A stretch of 64,000 nt of DNA, from assembly GCF_008641105.1 (NCBI RefSeq), contig NZ_VTTI01000014.1:12053-76052 (forward strand), given 5' to 3'. Below, piece after piece: positions 17,990-28,099 of this stretch. Numbering within the stretch: the first letter of the stretch is position 1; each line of letters starts with the position of its first letter. Position numbers and translations under genes: made by a program. The notes beneath the pieces are model-generated. The model saw nothing but the letters and a program-made list of their open reading frames with translations. It searched no databases and was not told where the DNA came from. The stretch is from Halopseudomonas salina. GTDB lineage: Bacteria > Pseudomonadota > Gammaproteobacteria > Pseudomonadales > Pseudomonadaceae.

Positions 17990-18871
17990 TCAATACAGCG
18001 CCTGATAGAGCTTGCGTCGGTACTGGATGGTCAGCGGGTGCTCGCTGCCAAGGGCGTTGAATACATCCAGCAATGTCCGGTGGGGGCTTCCATCGGCGTA
18101 ACCACGGTCACGCTGGAACAGTGCCAGCAGGGCGGCAAGAGCTTCCTCGTGGCGTCGCTGCGACAAATCGACAAGTGCCAGTTGATAGGTGGCTTCACTG
18201 TCATTGCTGTTCTCTTCCAGGCGCTGCTCTAGCTCGATGCGTGGCGGCAAACCCGTGGCCTGGCGCAGAAAGGTTACCTGGGCCCGTATTCCAGTCAGGG
18301 CTGCCTTGTGTGCGTCCTTGTCTTTGACTGCTTCGAGTATCTGCTCGGCTGCGTCCAACTGACCATCCAGTGCCAATGCTCGACCTAGCAGAACCAGCAA
18401 AGGATCTTCAGGGTGCTCGCTTATGGCCGGCTGCAGCAGCGCGATTGCCTGCGCCGCGTGGCCCTCCTCGAGAAGCGCGGCAGCTACGCTCGCCAGGTCT
18501 GCTTCGGGTTCTGGGGCCTCCTCGGGCACGGCGCCCAGATGAGGCTCGATGATCGCCCGGATAGCGCTTTCCGGCTGAATGCCGGCAAAGCCATCGACGG
18601 GCTGGCCATCCTTGAATAACACCACCGTGGGCAAGCTGCGAATGCCGAAGCGCTCGCTCAGTCCGGGTTGCTGGTCGCAGTCGACCTTGGCCATCAGCAG
18701 CTCACCGGCATAGCTGTCGGTAATGGCGGCGAGTACCGGCATCAATGCCTTGCAGGGAGCGCACCATTCGGCCCAGAAATCCACCAGCACGGGCTTGTGA
18801 AAGGAGTTTTCCAGTACGTAGCGATCGAACGTCGCTTCGGTGACATCAAAGATATGGGGTGAGGCGCTCAT
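17990..18871 (-). CDS. cnoX: CnoX/YbbN-type thioredoxin-TPR chaperedoxin
   Basis: Two-domain protein of 293 residues. The N-terminal thioredoxin domain spans about 1-110, with active site WAEWCAPCK and cis-proline loop IRSLPTVVLFKDG. The C-terminal TPR region spans about 125-290 and contains HPEDPLLVLLGRALALDGQLDAAEQIL. This is the CnoX layout: a holdase that protects proteins from irreversible oxidation under bleach stress and hands them to GroEL/DnaK. Unlike E. coli CnoX, which has SxxC, this one keeps both cysteines (CAPC), so it may also be an active oxidoreductase, as in Caulobacter. No signal peptide, so cytoplasmic. Confidence 0.88.
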   Translation of the reverse strand: MSASPHIFDVTEATFDRYVLENSFHKPVLVDFWAEWCAPCKALMPVLAAITDSYAGELLMAKVDCDQQPGLSERFGIRSLPTVVLFKDGQPVDGFAGIQPESAIRAIIEPHLGAVPEEAPEPEADLASVAAALLEEGHAAQAIALLQPAISEHPEDPLLVLLGRALALDGQLDAAEQILEAVKDKDAHKAALTGIRAQVTFLRQATGLPPRIELEQRLEENSNDSEATYQLALVDLSQRRHEEALAALLALFQRDRGYADGSPHRTLLDVFNALGSEHPLTIQYRRKLYQALY

Positions 18872-18949
18872 GGGCGGTATCCGGCTGGTGGTCTGAAGAG
18901 TGGGTTGCTGTGCAGTTGTGTGCAGATATGGGGGATGGCCAATGCAAAA

Positions 18950-19609
18950 TCAAGCACCGGTCGTTGCACGATACAGGCTGACCTGGCGAAATTCGGCCGG
19001 TTCACCCAGATCCGGCCAGGTACGGCCCTCAAGTATGCAATCACGGCGGTACCCGGGATGCCGCAGATCACGTACCCGCGAGTCGGCCAGCAATACGGCG
19101 TCGGCCCGCTGCACAAACAGGTCGAGAAAAAATCGGTTGTCGGCGTCATAGAGTACGTCGGCGGCGACAATCAGATCCACCGGGTCGCTCTGGGTGAAAA
19201 AATCTCCCGCGTAGTTCAATGGCAGGGCGTTGAGTTCGGCGTTCAGCTGACAGGCCAGCCGTGCCTGTGGGTCCAGATCGCAGGCAATGCTGCTTGTGGC
19301 TCCGGCCAGGCTACAGGCCAGGGCTACCACGCCGGACCCTGACCCGAAGTCCAGTATCCGTTTGCCGCGTACCACCTCAGGATGATCAAGGATCCAGCGC
19401 GCCAGAGCCAGACCGCTGCCCCAGCAGAACCCCCAATAGGGCGGATCTTCCAGGATTCGGCGGGTCTCCTCGCTGGAAAAGGCCTGATCCAGGTTGTCCG
19501 GGTCCAGCAACCATAAACGCAGTTCTGGCACACCGGGCAGATCACTGGCAACGAGGCGGGCGTGGGGCAGAGTCCGGCGTAACTCGGCCTGCAATGCAGC
19601 TAGATTCAT
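18950..19609 (-). CDS. Class I SAM-dependent methyltransferase, METTL20/PrmA-like
   Basis: Small methyltransferase (219 residues). Motif I is ILDFGSGSGVVALACSLAGA at about residues 85-104, with acidic motif II ACDLDPQA. PPYWGFCWGSGLALARWILDHP and AADVLYDADNRFFLDL are typical of the group that includes electron-transfer-flavoprotein lysine methyltransferases and nicotinamide N-methyltransferase-like proteins. The target is unknown, but a protein lysine is a fair guess. It lies 78 bases upstream of the cnoX-like gene on the same strand and downstream of lysR. Confidence 0.82.
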   Translation of the reverse strand: MNLAALQAELRRTLPHARLVASDLPGVPELRLWLLDPDNLDQAFSSEETRRILEDPPYWGFCWGSGLALARWILDHPEVVRGKRILDFGSGSGVVALACSLAGATSSIACDLDPQARLACQLNAELNALPLNYAGDFFTQSDPVDLIVAADVLYDADNRFFLDLFVQRADAVLLADSRVRDLRHPGYRRDCILEGRTWPDLGEPAEFRQVSLYRATTGA

Positions 19610-19667
19610 GGGACTGGGTCCTGAACAAGGGGGAGCATTGTAGCGCTGCTGGCGCCCACGGCGAATA

Positions 19668-20576
19668 TCAGCTGCTGTAAAGGGAGGTGTGCAGGTGATT
19701 CTGCAGGTATTCGATCAGCGCCCGGGTGGCAAGCGTCGGGTACAGATTGGGCGCAGTCAGCAGGTACAGGTGGTCCCCCCAGGCCCTGACCCGAGCCTGG
19801 TACTGCGGCAGGATATGCGCCAGCGCCCCGTCCGCCAGTTCTTTGCGGACACTGTATAGCGGCAACAACGCGCAACCGAGGCCGGCCAGTGCGGCTCGTT
19901 TGATAAACAGCATGTCTTCGGTCTGCAGCCGAGGACGTAATGCCAGCGTACGGGTCTGGCGTCCGTCGCTGAGTTCCAGCGGCAGGCGTTGATCGGGCAG
20001 GTTGACACTCAGCATGTCCAGCTCCAACAGGTCATCCGGGGTCTGCGGGGTGCCCTGCCTGTCGAGATACTCGGGGCTGGCGCACAGCGCCCAGTCGACC
20101 GGCCCCAGGTCCCTTGCGACCAGGGCATCGGGGGGCGTCGAGGTGACACGGATGGCCACATCGATTTCGGCGGCGACAAGATCGAAGATGCGGTTGCTGA
20201 AGGTCAGCTGCAGGCTGACCTCCGGATACAGGCGGGCAAACTCGAGCAGCAGTGGGCCGACGACCTGCTGGCCGAGGGCTACCGGTGCGCTCAGGCGGAT
20301 ATGCCCGCGCAGGTTCTTGCCGAGGTCATCGACCGTGGCCTGCAGGGCGCCCAGCTCCTGGCTGATGCGGGCGGCGTGCTCATACAGCGCCCAGCCGATC
20401 TGGGTCGGCTCGACTCGGCGGGTGGTACGCCGGAACAGCTGCAGTTGCAGGTCCTGTTCCAGTGCCTTGAGTCGCCGGCTGATATGCGAACGGGACGTGC
20501 CCAGACGCCGCGCCGCGCCGCTCATGCTGCCGGTTTCAACAACGGCGCACAGGCACTGCAGGGATTTGATATCCAT
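19668..20576 (-). CDS. LysR-family transcriptional regulator
   Basis: LysR-type regulator (302 residues). The N-terminal winged helix-turn-helix (MDIKSLQCLCAVVETGSMSG..., LGTSRSHISRRLKALEQDLQLQLF) spans about residues 1-60. The LysR substrate-binding domain at about 90-290 contains HIRLSAPVALGQQVVGPLLLEFARLYPEVSLQL, typical of the AaeR/DsdC-like branch. It diverges from the nitronate monooxygenase gene; the 129-base gap carries a 13-base palindrome that may be its operator. It probably controls the divergent pair; the inducer is unknown. Confidence 0.92.
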   Translation of the reverse strand: MDIKSLQCLCAVVETGSMSGAARRLGTSRSHISRRLKALEQDLQLQLFRRTTRRVEPTQIGWALYEHAARISQELGALQATVDDLGKNLRGHIRLSAPVALGQQVVGPLLLEFARLYPEVSLQLTFSNRIFDLVAAEIDVAIRVTSTPPDALVARDLGPVDWALCASPEYLDRQGTPQTPDDLLELDMLSVNLPDQRLPLELSDGRQTRTLALRPRLQTEDMLFIKRAALAGLGCALLPLYSVRKELADGALAHILPQYQARVRAWGDHLYLLTAPNLYPTLATRALIEYLQNHLHTSLYSS

Positions 20577-20650
20577 TGATTGTCGTCATTTGGTAAACAG
20601 TTTGGACTTGTTGCGGAGCATTGTAGATCAAACGGCCGCCTCTTATAGTC

Positions 20651-20663
20651 AATACATCGTATT
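20651..20663. promoter_or_regulatory. Candidate LysR operator in the divergent intergenic region
   Basis: AATACATCGTATT is a perfect 5-3-5 palindrome between lysR (start 20576) and the nitronate monooxygenase gene (start 20706). Its size and place fit a LysR-type binding site, but single short palindromes also arise by chance. Confidence 0.45.
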
Positions 20664-20705
20664 TTATGGTCCTGACCTTCCAGTGCCCGTCCAAGGAGAA
20701 CAACA

Positions 20706-21695
20706 ATGAGTCTACCCCGTGTGCTGCAGCATTCACTGAAGCTGCCCGTCATCTGCTCGCCCCTGTTTATCATTTCCAACCCGGACCTGGTGATCGCCCA
20801 GTGCAAGGCGGGTGTTGTCGGCTCCTTTCCGGCCCTGAACGCTCGTCCCGCCGAGGAGCTGGAAGTCTGGCTCAAACGCATCACCAGCGAGCTTGAGCAG
20901 TACAAGCAGGAGAACCCCGATGCCGTGGTCGCGCCCTTTGCGGTGAACCAGATCGTGCACAGCAGCAATGACCGCCTGCAGCACGATGTGGAAATGTGCG
21001 TGAAGTACAAGGTGCCGATCATCATCACCAGCCTGCGTGCGCCCAATGACGTGGTGGAGCCGATTCACAGCTACGGCGGCCTGGTATTTCATGATGTGAT
21101 CAACGTCAAACACGCCAAGAAGGCTATCGAGGCGGGTGTCGACGGCCTGATCCTGGTCTGTGCTGGCGCGGGTGGTCATGCCGGCCAGCTCAGCCCCTTT
21201 GCGCTGGTCTCTGAAATTCGCGCCTTCTATGACGGCCCGATCATCCTCTCCGGCTCGATCTCCAAGGGTGAGCAGATTCTGGCAGCGCAGGCCATGGGCG
21301 CCGACCTGGCCTATATGGGTACCCGCTTTATCGCCACCCATGAGGCCAATGCCGATGCGGCCTACAAGCAGATGCTGGTCGATACCACCGCGGATGACAT
21401 CGTCTACAGCAACCTGTTCACCGGCGTGCACGGCAACTATCTCAAGCCCAGTATCCAGAATGCCGGCATGGACCCCAACAACCTGCCCGAGGGCGACAAG
21501 AGCAGCATGAAGTTCGGCTCCGGCGGCAGCAACAAGAGCAAGGCATGGAGGGACATTTGGGGCGCCGGCCAGGGCGTTGGCAGCATTGCTGCCATCACCT
21601 CGACCGCCGAAGCGGTCAGCCAGCTGGAGCAGGAATACGCCAGCGCCCAGGCGCGCATGCAGCAGATCACGGCCCCCTACGGAACCAAGGCATGA
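20706..21695 (+). CDS. Nitronate monooxygenase-type FMN oxidoreductase
   Basis: FMN-dependent TIM-barrel protein of 329 residues, of the nitronate monooxygenase / 2-nitropropane dioxygenase family. Flavin-phosphate and active-site segments are visible: CKAGVVGSFPALNARP near the N-terminus, VCAGAGGHAGQLSPFALV with the conserved His, and IILSGSISKGEQILAAQAMGADLAYMGTRF. It overlaps the acyl-CoA synthetase start by 4 bases (ATGA), so they form one operon. With an acyl-activating partner the true substrate may be a CoA-linked or fatty compound, not nitroalkane (inference). Confidence 0.9.
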   Translation: MSLPRVLQHSLKLPVICSPLFIISNPDLVIAQCKAGVVGSFPALNARPAEELEVWLKRITSELEQYKQENPDAVVAPFAVNQIVHSSNDRLQHDVEMCVKYKVPIIITSLRAPNDVVEPIHSYGGLVFHDVINVKHAKKAIEAGVDGLILVCAGAGGHAGQLSPFALVSEIRAFYDGPIILSGSISKGEQILAAQAMGADLAYMGTRFIATHEANADAAYKQMLVDTTADDIVYSNLFTGVHGNYLKPSIQNAGMDPNNLPEGDKSSMKFGSGGSNKSKAWRDIWGAGQGVGSIAAITSTAEAVSQLEQEYASAQARMQQITAPYGTKA

Positions 21696-23176
21696 CCGCA
21701 CGCCTGGTCTGCGCCGATCTGGAGCGCAGTGGAGATGAGGTTGCCCGGCGAGCCCTGAAGCTTGCCGGCGGGCTGGCGCGGCTGGGGGTAGACGACGGCG
21801 ACGTGATCGCGGTGATGCTGCGCAACGGTTCGGCGTTTGTCGACGCCATCCTCAGTTGCCAGACCGCTGGGTGTTTCTATTGCCCCATCAACTGGCACTT
21901 CAAGGCTGCCGAAGTCGGCTTTCTGTTGCAGGATTCAGGGGCCAGGGTGCTGCTGGTCGAGGCAGATCTGCTGGAGGACATCAGGGGCGTCATTCCCGAG
22001 GGCCTGGTGGTGCTGGTCAATGGCAGCGAAGGCCATACCACGATCAATGAGCATGGCTACGAATCCTGGCTGGCGGAGCAGAGCCCGTACTCCGGCGAGC
22101 CGCGCACGCCCCGTGCGCACATGGCCTACACCTCCGGCACCACCGGCAGACCCAAGGGGGTCAAGCGCTTGGCCCCGGCGCCGGAGCAGCGCGAGGCGAT
22201 GGCAGCTGCAATGCGTGACCTGTCCCGCGAGGCCTGGGGCATCGTGCCTGGCGTAAGCACGCTGGTGTCGGCTCCGTTGTATCACAGCGCGCCCAGCTCC
22301 TTTGCTCAGCAGTCGATTCTGCAAGCCGACCTGATGGTGTTGATGCCGCGCTTTGATGCTGAACAGACCCTGGCGCTGATCGAGCTGCACCGTATCGATA
22401 CAGTGTTTCTTGTCCCGATCATGTACGTCCGCCTGCTGCGTCTGCCAGAAGAGGTCAAGGCGCGCTACGATCTGTCGTCGGTGCGCTTTGTTGCCTCCAC
22501 GGGGGCGCCCTGCGCGCCGGAGGTGAAACAGGCAATGCTCGACTGGTGGGGGCCGGTGATCCACGAAACCTACGCCTCCAGTGAAACCGGCATGATCACA
22601 ATCCAGGATCCCGCTTCCGCACGGCGTAAGCCCGGCAGCGTGGGTCGTCCGATCGGTGATACCCGCATACGCATTGTTGACGAGCAGGGCGACGACTGCG
22701 CTGTGGGCGAGCCCGGTATCATCTACGTCCGCCAACCCGCGGTGCCGGATTTCACCTATCTGAATAATGAGGCCGCGCGCCTTGGCGCCGGCCTGGGTGA
22801 CCTGGTCACCGTCGGTGATATCGGTTATCTGGATGAAGACGGCTATCTCTATATCTGCGACCGCAAATCCGACATGGTGATTTCCGGCGGGGTGAATATT
22901 TATCCCGCCGAGATCGAGCATGTATTGATCACCCTGCCTGGCGTGATCGATTGCGCGGTGGTCGGGTTGCCGGACAGCGAATACGGTGAGTCACTGCTTG
23001 CCGTGGTGGCAGCGGCCCCCGGTGCGCTGAGTGTTGAGCAGGTGCAGCAGCATGTGCGCGACCGGCTGGCAGGTTATAAGGTGCCGCGTCGTGTCGAGCT
23101 GGTCGACACTCTGCCGCGCGATGATAACGGCAAGGTGGCCAAGCGACTCTTGCGCGAGCGCTTTGCCCCGAGTTGA
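21692..23176 (+). CDS. AMP-dependent acyl-CoA synthetase
   Basis: Adenylate-forming ligase (494 residues) that activates a carboxylic acid to its CoA thioester. P-loop-like motif HMAYTSGTTGRPKGVKR is at about residues 145-160; HETYASSETGMI is motif A5, DIGYLDEDGYLYICDRKSDM the hinge region, and DDNGKVAKRLL the C-terminal catalytic lysine. The ATG overlaps the stop of the monooxygenase gene; the frame runs open far upstream only because of that overlap. The substrate is not readable; aryl or medium-chain acids are plausible. Confidence 0.9.
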   Translation: MTARLVCADLERSGDEVARRALKLAGGLARLGVDDGDVIAVMLRNGSAFVDAILSCQTAGCFYCPINWHFKAAEVGFLLQDSGARVLLVEADLLEDIRGVIPEGLVVLVNGSEGHTTINEHGYESWLAEQSPYSGEPRTPRAHMAYTSGTTGRPKGVKRLAPAPEQREAMAAAMRDLSREAWGIVPGVSTLVSAPLYHSAPSSFAQQSILQADLMVLMPRFDAEQTLALIELHRIDTVFLVPIMYVRLLRLPEEVKARYDLSSVRFVASTGAPCAPEVKQAMLDWWGPVIHETYASSETGMITIQDPASARRKPGSVGRPIGDTRIRIVDEQGDDCAVGEPGIIYVRQPAVPDFTYLNNEAARLGAGLGDLVTVGDIGYLDEDGYLYICDRKSDMVISGGVNIYPAEIEHVLITLPGVIDCAVVGLPDSEYGESLLAVVAAAPGALSVEQVQQHVRDRLAGYKVPRRVELVDTLPRDDNGKVAKRLLRERFAPS

Positions 23177-23295
23177 GCGGCGCCATGTGCTGGTCTTTGC
23201 AGGGTCTTTCTTGCGGTGAAATGTAAAGAGGCATTTTTATCGGGGCCTGGACAAGAGTAAGATGTGAACGCTTTTTATCCTCCCGGGAATCTTCT

Positions 23296-23769
23296 ATGCA
23301 CTGTCCATTCTGTGGCGCCCATGACACCAAGGTGATCGACTCTCGGCTGGTGGCCGAGGGTGACCAGGTGCGTCGGCGGCGTGAATGTCTGGCCTGCCAG
23401 GAGCGCTTCACCACCTTCGAGACCGCCGAGCTGGTTCTGCCTCGCGTTATCAAGGGCGACGGTCGTCGCCAACCCTTTGATGAAGAAAAATTGCGTGCCG
23501 GTATGCAGCGCGCCCTGGAAAAACGTCCCGTGAGCGTGGAGCAGATCGAGGCGGCTATCGGCCATATCAAGCATCGTCTGCGCGCCACCGGTGAGCGCGA
23601 AGTGCAGGCGCTGGTGGTCGGTGAAATGGTCATGAACGAGCTCAAGCAACTCGATGAAGTGGCCTATATCCGCTTTGCCTCGGTTTACCGGCGCTTTCAG
23701 GACTTGAACCAGTTCCGTGAGGAAATCGAGCGCCTGTCGCGGCGGGACAAGGACGAGCCCGATGCCTGA
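23296..23769 (+). CDS. nrdR: Transcriptional repressor NrdR
   Basis: Repressor of ribonucleotide reductase genes (157 residues), which senses ATP/dATP. An N-terminal zinc ribbon ([15 protein letters not shown]...[12 protein letters not shown]) precedes an ATP-cone (about 49-139) beginning [17 protein letters not shown]. It overlaps ribD by 8 bases and leads the riboflavin operon as in other pseudomonads. The 119 bases before it carry no obvious NrdR box. Confidence 0.97.
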   Translation: MHCPFCGAHDTKVIDSRLVAEGDQVRRRRECLACQERFTTFETAELVLPRVIKGDGRRQPFDEEKLRAGMQRALEKRPVSVEQIEAAIGHIKHRLRATGEREVQALVVGEMVMNELKQLDEVAYIRFASVYRRFQDLNQFREEIERLSRRDKDEPDA

Positions 23770-24895
23770 TCAGGCGATCAGCGACCGGCGCATGATGGCC
23801 CGGGCGCTGCAGCTGGCAGCGAAGGGCCTCTATAGCACCGATCCCAATCCCCGCGTCGGTTGCGTGCTGGTGCGTGAGGACCGGATTGTGGGAGAGGGTT
23901 GGCATGTGCGTGCCGGAGAGGGACACGCCGAGGTCAACGCTCTGGCTCAGGCGGGCGAAGAGGCCCGTGGGGCAACGGCTTATGTCACGCTCGAACCCTG
24001 CAGTCACACCGGGCGTACCCCGCCTTGCGCTGATGCTTTGATTGCTGCCGGCGTTGTACGCGTGGTGGCGGCAATGCAAGACCCCAATCCGCTCGTTGCC
24101 GGGCGTGGCCTTGAACGCCTTCGCGCAGCAGACGTGCAAGTCGATTGCGGCGTGCTGGAATCAGAAGCCGCGGCGTTGAATCCCGGCTTCGTCAAGCGCA
24201 TGCAGACCGGGTTGCCCTATGTGCGGCTCAAATTGGCAATGAGCATGGATGGCCGCACCGCCATGGCCAGCGGCGAAAGTCAGTGGATTACCGGCCCCGA
24301 GGCTCGTGCTGATGTGCAGCGCCTGCGCGCGCGCAGCAGCGCGGTGGTCTCCGGGGCCGATGCGGTATTGCTGGATGATTCGGCGTTGACGGTACGTAGC
24401 GCGCAGTTGGGCTTGCCTGAAGCGGAGGCAAAGGCGGCCACCGAGCGGCAGCCTTTGCGGGTTTTGGTCGATGGCAGCTTGCGCGTACCGCTCAGTGGTC
24501 GGCTTTTTCAGCAGGACGGGCCGGTACTGGTAGCCTGCCGTTTGGATGAGCTGCCAGAGGCTGATTACCGTGCGGCGGGTGCGGAGCTGATCGCCCTTGC
24601 CGACGCGGGTGGACAGCAGGTGGATCTCGATGCACTGCTACAGTTGCTGGCCTCGCGTGGCTGCAATGAGGTGTTGGTTGAGAGCGGAGCCAAACTGACT
24701 GGCGCTTTCCTGCGGGCAGGTCTGGTTGATGAGTTGGTGGTGTATATGGCGCCAAGGCTGCTGGGCAGCCTGGCGCGACCCTTGTTGGAACTGCCCTTCG
24801 ACAGTATGGCCCAGGCCATGCAACTCGATGTGACCGACATGCGGGCTGTCGGCCGTGATTGGCGAATCACGGCGCGACCGGTTTTTCCTTTCTGA
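23762..24895 (+). CDS. ribD: Bifunctional riboflavin biosynthesis deaminase/reductase RibD
   Basis: Second and third steps of riboflavin synthesis (377 residues). The N-terminal deaminase has zinc motif GHAEVNAL and [17 protein letters not shown] (about residues 50-95). The C-terminal reductase (about 150-375) has [27 protein letters not shown] and [15 protein letters not shown]. The ATG at 23762 lies inside the end of nrdR; an earlier in-frame ATG would overlap it further. It is followed by nhaD and ribE. Confidence 0.97.
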   Translation: MPDQAISDRRMMARALQLAAKGLYSTDPNPRVGCVLVREDRIVGEGWHVRAGEGHAEVNALAQAGEEARGATAYVTLEPCSHTGRTPPCADALIAAGVVRVVAAMQDPNPLVAGRGLERLRAADVQVDCGVLESEAAALNPGFVKRMQTGLPYVRLKLAMSMDGRTAMASGESQWITGPEARADVQRLRARSSAVVSGADAVLLDDSALTVRSAQLGLPEAEAKAATERQPLRVLVDGSLRVPLSGRLFQQDGPVLVACRLDELPEADYRAAGAELIALADAGGQQVDLDALLQLLASRGCNEVLVESGAKLTGAFLRAGLVDELVVYMAPRLLGSLARPLLELPFDSMAQAMQLDVTDMRAVGRDWRITARPVFPF

Positions 24896-24907
24896 GAGTG
24901 TCGCATC

Positions 24908-26170
24908 ATGCATATGGCAGTTCAGTGGTTGCTGATTCTGATGGCAGTGGTAGCGTTTCTGGGTGTGGTTTTTGAAGAGCTGATTCACGTCAACAAGGCA
25001 AAAGTAGTACTGTTTTTCGGCGCGCTGGCGTGGATGGTGCTGTTTATCGCTGCGCCCGACGATGCCTTCCGCGAGCGGGTACATGCCGCTCTGAGTCATA
25101 ACATTACCGATATCGCCGGCCTCTGGTTGTTCCTGCTGGCAACCATGACGTTCGTTGCCTATCTGAACAAGAAGGGCTTGATCGAGAACATCATCTACAG
25201 CGTACTGCCAGGGCGGGTGACGGAGCGCAAACTGTTATTTCTGACAGGGCTGTTCTGCTTCGTGTTTTCCTCGATCGCCGACAACATCACTGCCACCCTG
25301 GTGTCAGTCGCGCTGGTCCTGAGTCTCAAGATGGAGCTGCGCAAGACCCTGAGATTCGCAACGCTGGTTGTGTTCGCGGTCAACTCCGGCGGAGTGGCCA
25401 TGATCACGGGTGACGTCACCACGCTGATGATCTTCCTCGCCGACAAGGTCGAGATCACCCATTTGTTGATGCTCAGCGGCCCTGCTTTTCTGGCGGTACT
25501 CCTGCTCGCGGCATTGCTGTCCGTCGGTCTGAAGGATGAAGTGGTGATCGAAAAGGCCGCGTTGCAACCGCTGCGGGGAGTCGATCAGGTGATCGGTCTT
25601 CTGTTCTTGCTGACCATTGTAGGTACCATTCTGGGCAGCCTGCTGTACTCGATCCCGCCGGTTCTGACCTTTCTCACCGGTCTTGCGCTGATGTTTTTGA
25701 TTGCACGGTTTTTCAACGAAGATATCGAAAACGACCCGATTCTCGAGTACGTGAGAGCGATCGAGTTCGAGACATTGTTGTTCTTCCTGGGAGTGTTGCT
25801 GCTAGTCGGCATGTTGCAGTTTATTGGTGTGCTGCAAGGCCTGACGGCGCTTTACGACCTCATGCCGGTGCTATTTGCCAACCTTCTGATGGGTATTCTG
25901 TCGGCGCTGATCGATAACGTGCCGCTGACTGCAGCCCTGCTTAAAGCCGATCTGCAGATGAGCACCGCCGAGTGGATGGGACTGACTTATGCTGTCGGAG
26001 TTGGTGGTTCATTGCTTATAATCGGGTCCGCTGCCGGGATAGTAGCGATGAGCAAGCTGCCCGGGTTGACCTTTCTGACCTACATGCGCAGTTTCGGGTT
26101 GCTGTTTGCGGCCTTTGTCTTCGGTTATATCTCGGTTTACGGGTTGGGTCTGCTGGTTGGTGGCGAGTAG
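24908..26170 (+). CDS. nhaD: NhaD-type Na+/H+ antiporter
   Basis: Sodium:proton antiporter of the NhaD / ion-transporter superfamily (420 residues) with eleven to twelve membrane segments. NhaD-like stretches are FFGALAWMVLFIAA, FCFVFSSIADNITATLVSVAL, FAVNSGGVAMITGDVTTLMIF and SALIDNVPLTAALLKADL; the buried Asp/Asn residues in IADN and IDNVP fit the ion site. NhaD is typical of marine and halophilic bacteria. Its place 12 bases after ribD and 28 before ribE, in the same direction, is unusual, since ribD and ribE are normally adjacent. Base composition does not look foreign. Confidence 0.9.
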   Translation: MHMAVQWLLILMAVVAFLGVVFEELIHVNKAKVVLFFGALAWMVLFIAAPDDAFRERVHAALSHNITDIAGLWLFLLATMTFVAYLNKKGLIENIIYSVLPGRVTERKLLFLTGLFCFVFSSIADNITATLVSVALVLSLKMELRKTLRFATLVVFAVNSGGVAMITGDVTTLMIFLADKVEITHLLMLSGPAFLAVLLLAALLSVGLKDEVVIEKAALQPLRGVDQVIGLLFLLTIVGTILGSLLYSIPPVLTFLTGLALMFLIARFFNEDIENDPILEYVRAIEFETLLFFLGVLLLVGMLQFIGVLQGLTALYDLMPVLFANLLMGILSALIDNVPLTAALLKADLQMSTAEWMGLTYAVGVGGSLLIIGSAAGIVAMSKLPGLTFLTYMRSFGLLFAAFVFGYISVYGLGLLVGGE

Positions 26171-26198
26171 ACTGCACCCCTGTCAAAGAGGCACTTAC

Positions 26199-26864
26199 AT
26201 GTTCACAGGCATCATCGAAGCGGTTGGTCAGATCCAGAGTATGCAGCCCCGGGGCGGCGACGTCCGGCTGTATGTGAAAACGGCAGGTCTCGACCTGGAC
26301 GACGTCAAACTGGGTGACAGCATTGCGGTCAATGGCGTTTGTCTGACAGCGGTGGAGCTGCCCGGTGACGGCTTCTGGGCGGACGTCAGCCAGGAAACCA
26401 TCCGGCGCACCGCGCTTTCGCGTCTCAAGGAAGGCAGCCGGGTCAATCTGGAGAAGGCGCTGACGCCCTCTTCGAGACTTGGTGGGCACTTGGTCAGCGG
26501 CCATGTGGACGGTGTGGGCAAGGTTCTTTCATTGAAAGAAGACGCCCGGTCCTGGCACTTTCGTATCGAGGCGCCTGCAGCACTGGCGCGCTATATCGCC
26601 GAAAAGGGCTCGATCACCGTTGATGGCACCAGCTTGACCGTCAACGCTGTCGATGGCGCCATCTTTGACCTTAATATCGTACCGCACACCATGCAGCAAA
26701 CCGTTATGGGTGAGTATCAAGCCGGCAGTCCGGTGAATCTGGAAGTCGACCTGATTGCCCGTTATCTGGAGCGTCTGCTACTGGGCGACAAGGCGGCGGA
26801 ATCAGGCGGCGACAGTGGCCTGAGCATGTCTTTTCTCGCTGAAAACGGCTACCTGAAATCCTGA
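26199..26864 (+). CDS. ribE: Riboflavin synthase, alpha subunit
   Basis: Final step of riboflavin synthesis: dismutation of two 6,7-dimethyl-8-ribityllumazine molecules (221 residues). It has two internal lumazine-binding repeats, at about 1-95 (MFTGIIEAVG...VNGVCLTAVEL) and 98-195 (GGHLVSGHVDGVGKV...VDGTSLTVNAV). The ATG at 26199 gives the family's MFTGI start. Its TGA lies inside the first unit of a short tandem repeat that fills the gap to ribBA. Confidence 0.97.
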   Translation: MFTGIIEAVGQIQSMQPRGGDVRLYVKTAGLDLDDVKLGDSIAVNGVCLTAVELPGDGFWADVSQETIRRTALSRLKEGSRVNLEKALTPSSRLGGHLVSGHVDGVGKVLSLKEDARSWHFRIEAPAALARYIAEKGSITVDGTSLTVNAVDGAIFDLNIVPHTMQQTVMGEYQAGSPVNLEVDLIARYLERLLLGDKAAESGGDSGLSMSFLAENGYLKS

Positions 26865-26928
26865 ACTCTCAGGCCGTGAACTTTCAAGTGCCGAACTTTC
26901 TGGTACTGAACTTTCAAGTACAGAACAA
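26861..26928. repeat. Imperfect 15-17-bp tandem repeats between ribE and ribBA
   Basis: Successive units read CTGAACTCTCAGGC, CGTGAACTTTCAAGTGC, CGAACTTTCTGGTAC and TGAACTTTCAAGTAC, then AGAAC: about four degenerate copies of TGAACTTTCAAGTAC. The first contains the ribE stop codon; the last ends about 20 bases before the ribBA ATG. It may come from slippage or form alternative RNA hairpins (ACTTTC / GAACTT are not strongly self-paired). No known motif. Confidence 0.75.
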
Positions 26929-26946
26929 GGAGCCCGGGAGGGCCGC

Positions 26947-28041
<1,095 letters not shown>

Positions 28042-28099
28042 ACGCACCCGATCCACGACTGCGCCTGGTGCGCAGCCGGTTCTTTAAGAGAGAGATAAC

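Noticed and set aside
26865..26946. FMN riboswitch expected before ribB
   Set aside because: The gap is 82 bases, too short, and none of the conserved RFN elements are present.
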